Part shown: positions 5,961 to 6,528 of the stretch, piece by piece
Position numbering within the stretch: the first letter of the stretch is position 1
Layout of the letters: every line of letters begins with the position of its first letter
DNA from: Spirochaetia bacterium
Lineage (GTDB): Bacteria; Spirochaetota; Spirochaetia; Treponematales; Breznakiellaceae
Reading direction: 5' to 3'
Assembly: GCA_025997655.1 (NCBI GenBank)
Contig: BNUW01000136.1
Span: 1 to 6,528 of the forward strand
Length of the DNA stretch: 6,528 nucleotides
Notes under the pieces: generated by a model
Told to the model about the DNA's origin: nothing
The model's database searches: none
What the model saw: only the letters and a program-made list of their open reading frames with translations
Program-made: the position numbers and the translations under genes

Positions 5961-5988
5961 ACCGCAAAGGGCTTGAACCTTTTGCGGT
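5961..5988. repeat. Inverted repeat (hairpin)
   Basis: ACCGCAAAGG (5961-5970) pairs with CCTTTTGCGGT (5978-5988) with one bulged base and a 7-nt loop. There is no T tract after it on either strand, so a REP-like element fits better than a terminator. Confidence 0.45.
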
Positions 5989-6046
5989 ACTCTTCCTCTG
6001 GATCTTAAGGACATACAGACCATCATGTCCGCACAATCACTGCTCC

Positions 6047-6068
6047 CCAGCGCTACCGGTAGGGCTGG
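6047..6068. repeat. Near-perfect 22-bp palindrome
   Basis: The arms CCAGC and GCTGG surround a perfect core TACCGGTA, with a two-base interval on each side containing one mismatched pair. Flanking CTCC and GGAG lengthen the stem if two bases bulge. It may be half of a REP or BIME-like unit together with the palindrome at 6091. Confidence 0.45.
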
Positions 6069-6090
6069 AGTGCCGGGTCTGCACTAAAAC

Positions 6091-6103
6091 GGTGCCAGGC
6101 ACC
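6091..6103. repeat. REP-like palindrome GGTGCCAGGCACC
   Basis: This is a perfect palindrome with 6-bp arms around a single A. GGTGCC/GGCACC hairpins of this kind recur in many bacterial genomes as REP-like elements linked to RAYT (TnpA_REP) transposases; no such transposase is in the window. It lies right where the PIN gene downstream loses its N-terminus, and supplies that frame's first codons. Confidence 0.55.
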
Positions 6104-6454
6104 TTTCGTCCACAACTCTTTTGGGAAAATGCGCGGCAAAACTACGACTTGTATATCAGCCAATACGTGATCGACGAGTGTTCAAAAGGTGATGCCGCGC
6201 AAAGACGGCTCAATTTTATCGAGGGGCTTCCTCTTATAAACAAGTCTGAAAAAATTGAAGAATTAGCTCGTATTTATCAGCGCCTTTTGGACATTCCCGA
6301 AAAGGCAAAAGCGGATAGTTTTCATTTGGCGGTTTGCGTAGATGCTAAAATAGATTATCTGCTTAGCTGGAATTTCAATCATTTGAGTTTTGCGTCTTAC
6401 GGATTACCGACACCGTTCTTAATAACGCCGGAAATGTTAAATACAAAGGAGTGA
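6092..6454 (+). pseudogene. PIN-domain toxin (VapC-like), N-terminally truncated
   Basis: The 120-codon frame keeps the middle and end of a PIN domain. It contains LYISQYVIDECSKGD (Glu29), KADSFHLAVCV (Asp75) and IDYLLSWNFNHL (Asp88), then PTPFLITPEML. These supply three of the usual acidic residues of this Mg-dependent ribonuclease fold. The opening strand with the first Asp (form IYLDT) is absent. Recognisable sequence starts near residue 9 (LFWENARQNYDLYIS), while the GTG start and first codons come from the REP-like palindrome. A complete homologue would have roughly 30 more residues. The segment FASYGLPTPF also looks about 10 residues shorter than family members I recall. Without the first Asp, activity is doubtful. 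The stop is 2 bp before the next gene, so transcription may still be shared. Others may annotate it as a plain PIN CDS. Confidence 0.72.
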
Positions 6455-6456
6455 CC

Positions 6457-6528
6457 ATGATTTTTTACGAAGATGAAATCGTTGATGAAGTGTACCGCCA
6501 TCGGGCAGAATTGCTTGAAGAGTACGGC
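6457..6528 (+). CDS. Small protein after the PIN gene, possible antitoxin, cut by window edge
   Basis: An ATG at 6457 follows the PIN stop by 2 bp, with AAGGAG (6446-6451) 5 nt upstream. The first 24 residues include MIFYEDEIVDEVYRHRAELL and are open to the window edge. Short proteins starting with a pattern like D-x-I-V-E-E-V-x-x-x-R-E are often found right beside PIN toxins and are presumed antitoxins. Here the toxin comes first, the reverse of the usual VapBC order. The fragment is too short to name the family. Confidence 0.65.
   Translation, partial: MIFYEDEIVDEVYRHRAELLEEYG

Larger units (their letters stand above)
5880..6090. other. Non-coding stretch rich in short palindromes
   Basis: I see no plausible gene on either strand in these 211 bp. 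The region holds GGAAAC and GTTTCC in inverted order near its left end, a hairpin at 5961-5988 and a near-perfect palindrome at 6047-6068. It separates the PIN stub from the truncated PIN gene and looks like REP-type intergenic debris. Confidence 0.5.

Overview
The window looks like accessory chromosome of a spirochaete, most likely a Treponema of moderate GC such as the termite-gut or other host-associated treponemes. The pointers are a small clan AA aspartic protease of a type I associate with Treponema, lipoproteins with loose lipoboxes, a BspA/TpLRR leucine-rich-repeat fragment, and several toxin-antitoxin modules. This placement is inferred from protein recall, not from a search.

Left part (1-932, minus strand): a YefM-like antitoxin and a YoeB-type mRNA interferase form a toxin-antitoxin pair with a plausible promoter just upstream. 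After them comes a small retropepsin-like aspartic protease that runs off the left edge.

Centre-left (984-3808, plus strand): an apparent operon with 17-19 bp gaps. It encodes an LPP20-like lipoprotein, a second lipoprotein, and a secreted NlpC/P60 peptidoglycan hydrolase. The hydrolase appears as two overlapping reading frames: the signal peptide and N-terminal domain are in one, the catalytic domain in the other. A 1-nt frameshift, or a coupled two-gene arrangement, is the main question here. The three products point to an envelope or peptidoglycan role. Two inverted repeats follow the operon.

Centre-right (3977-5366): a 199-aa protein I do not recognise is transcribed divergently, across a 55-bp AT-rich gap, from an MJ0912-type metallophosphoesterase with all metal-binding motifs.

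Right part (5335-6528): a patchwork of broken pieces. It holds a leucine-rich-repeat fragment, the junction of a decayed PIN toxin-antitoxin pair (two 23-codon reading frames with an ATGA overlap), about 210 bp of palindromic REP-like DNA, an N-terminally truncated PIN-domain toxin, and the start of a small gene that may encode its antitoxin. I see no tRNA, rRNA, CRISPR array or complete insertion sequence. I do not see a clear new biological system; the most informative points are the split NlpC/P60 gene, the composite YoeB antitoxin and the layered TA decay.
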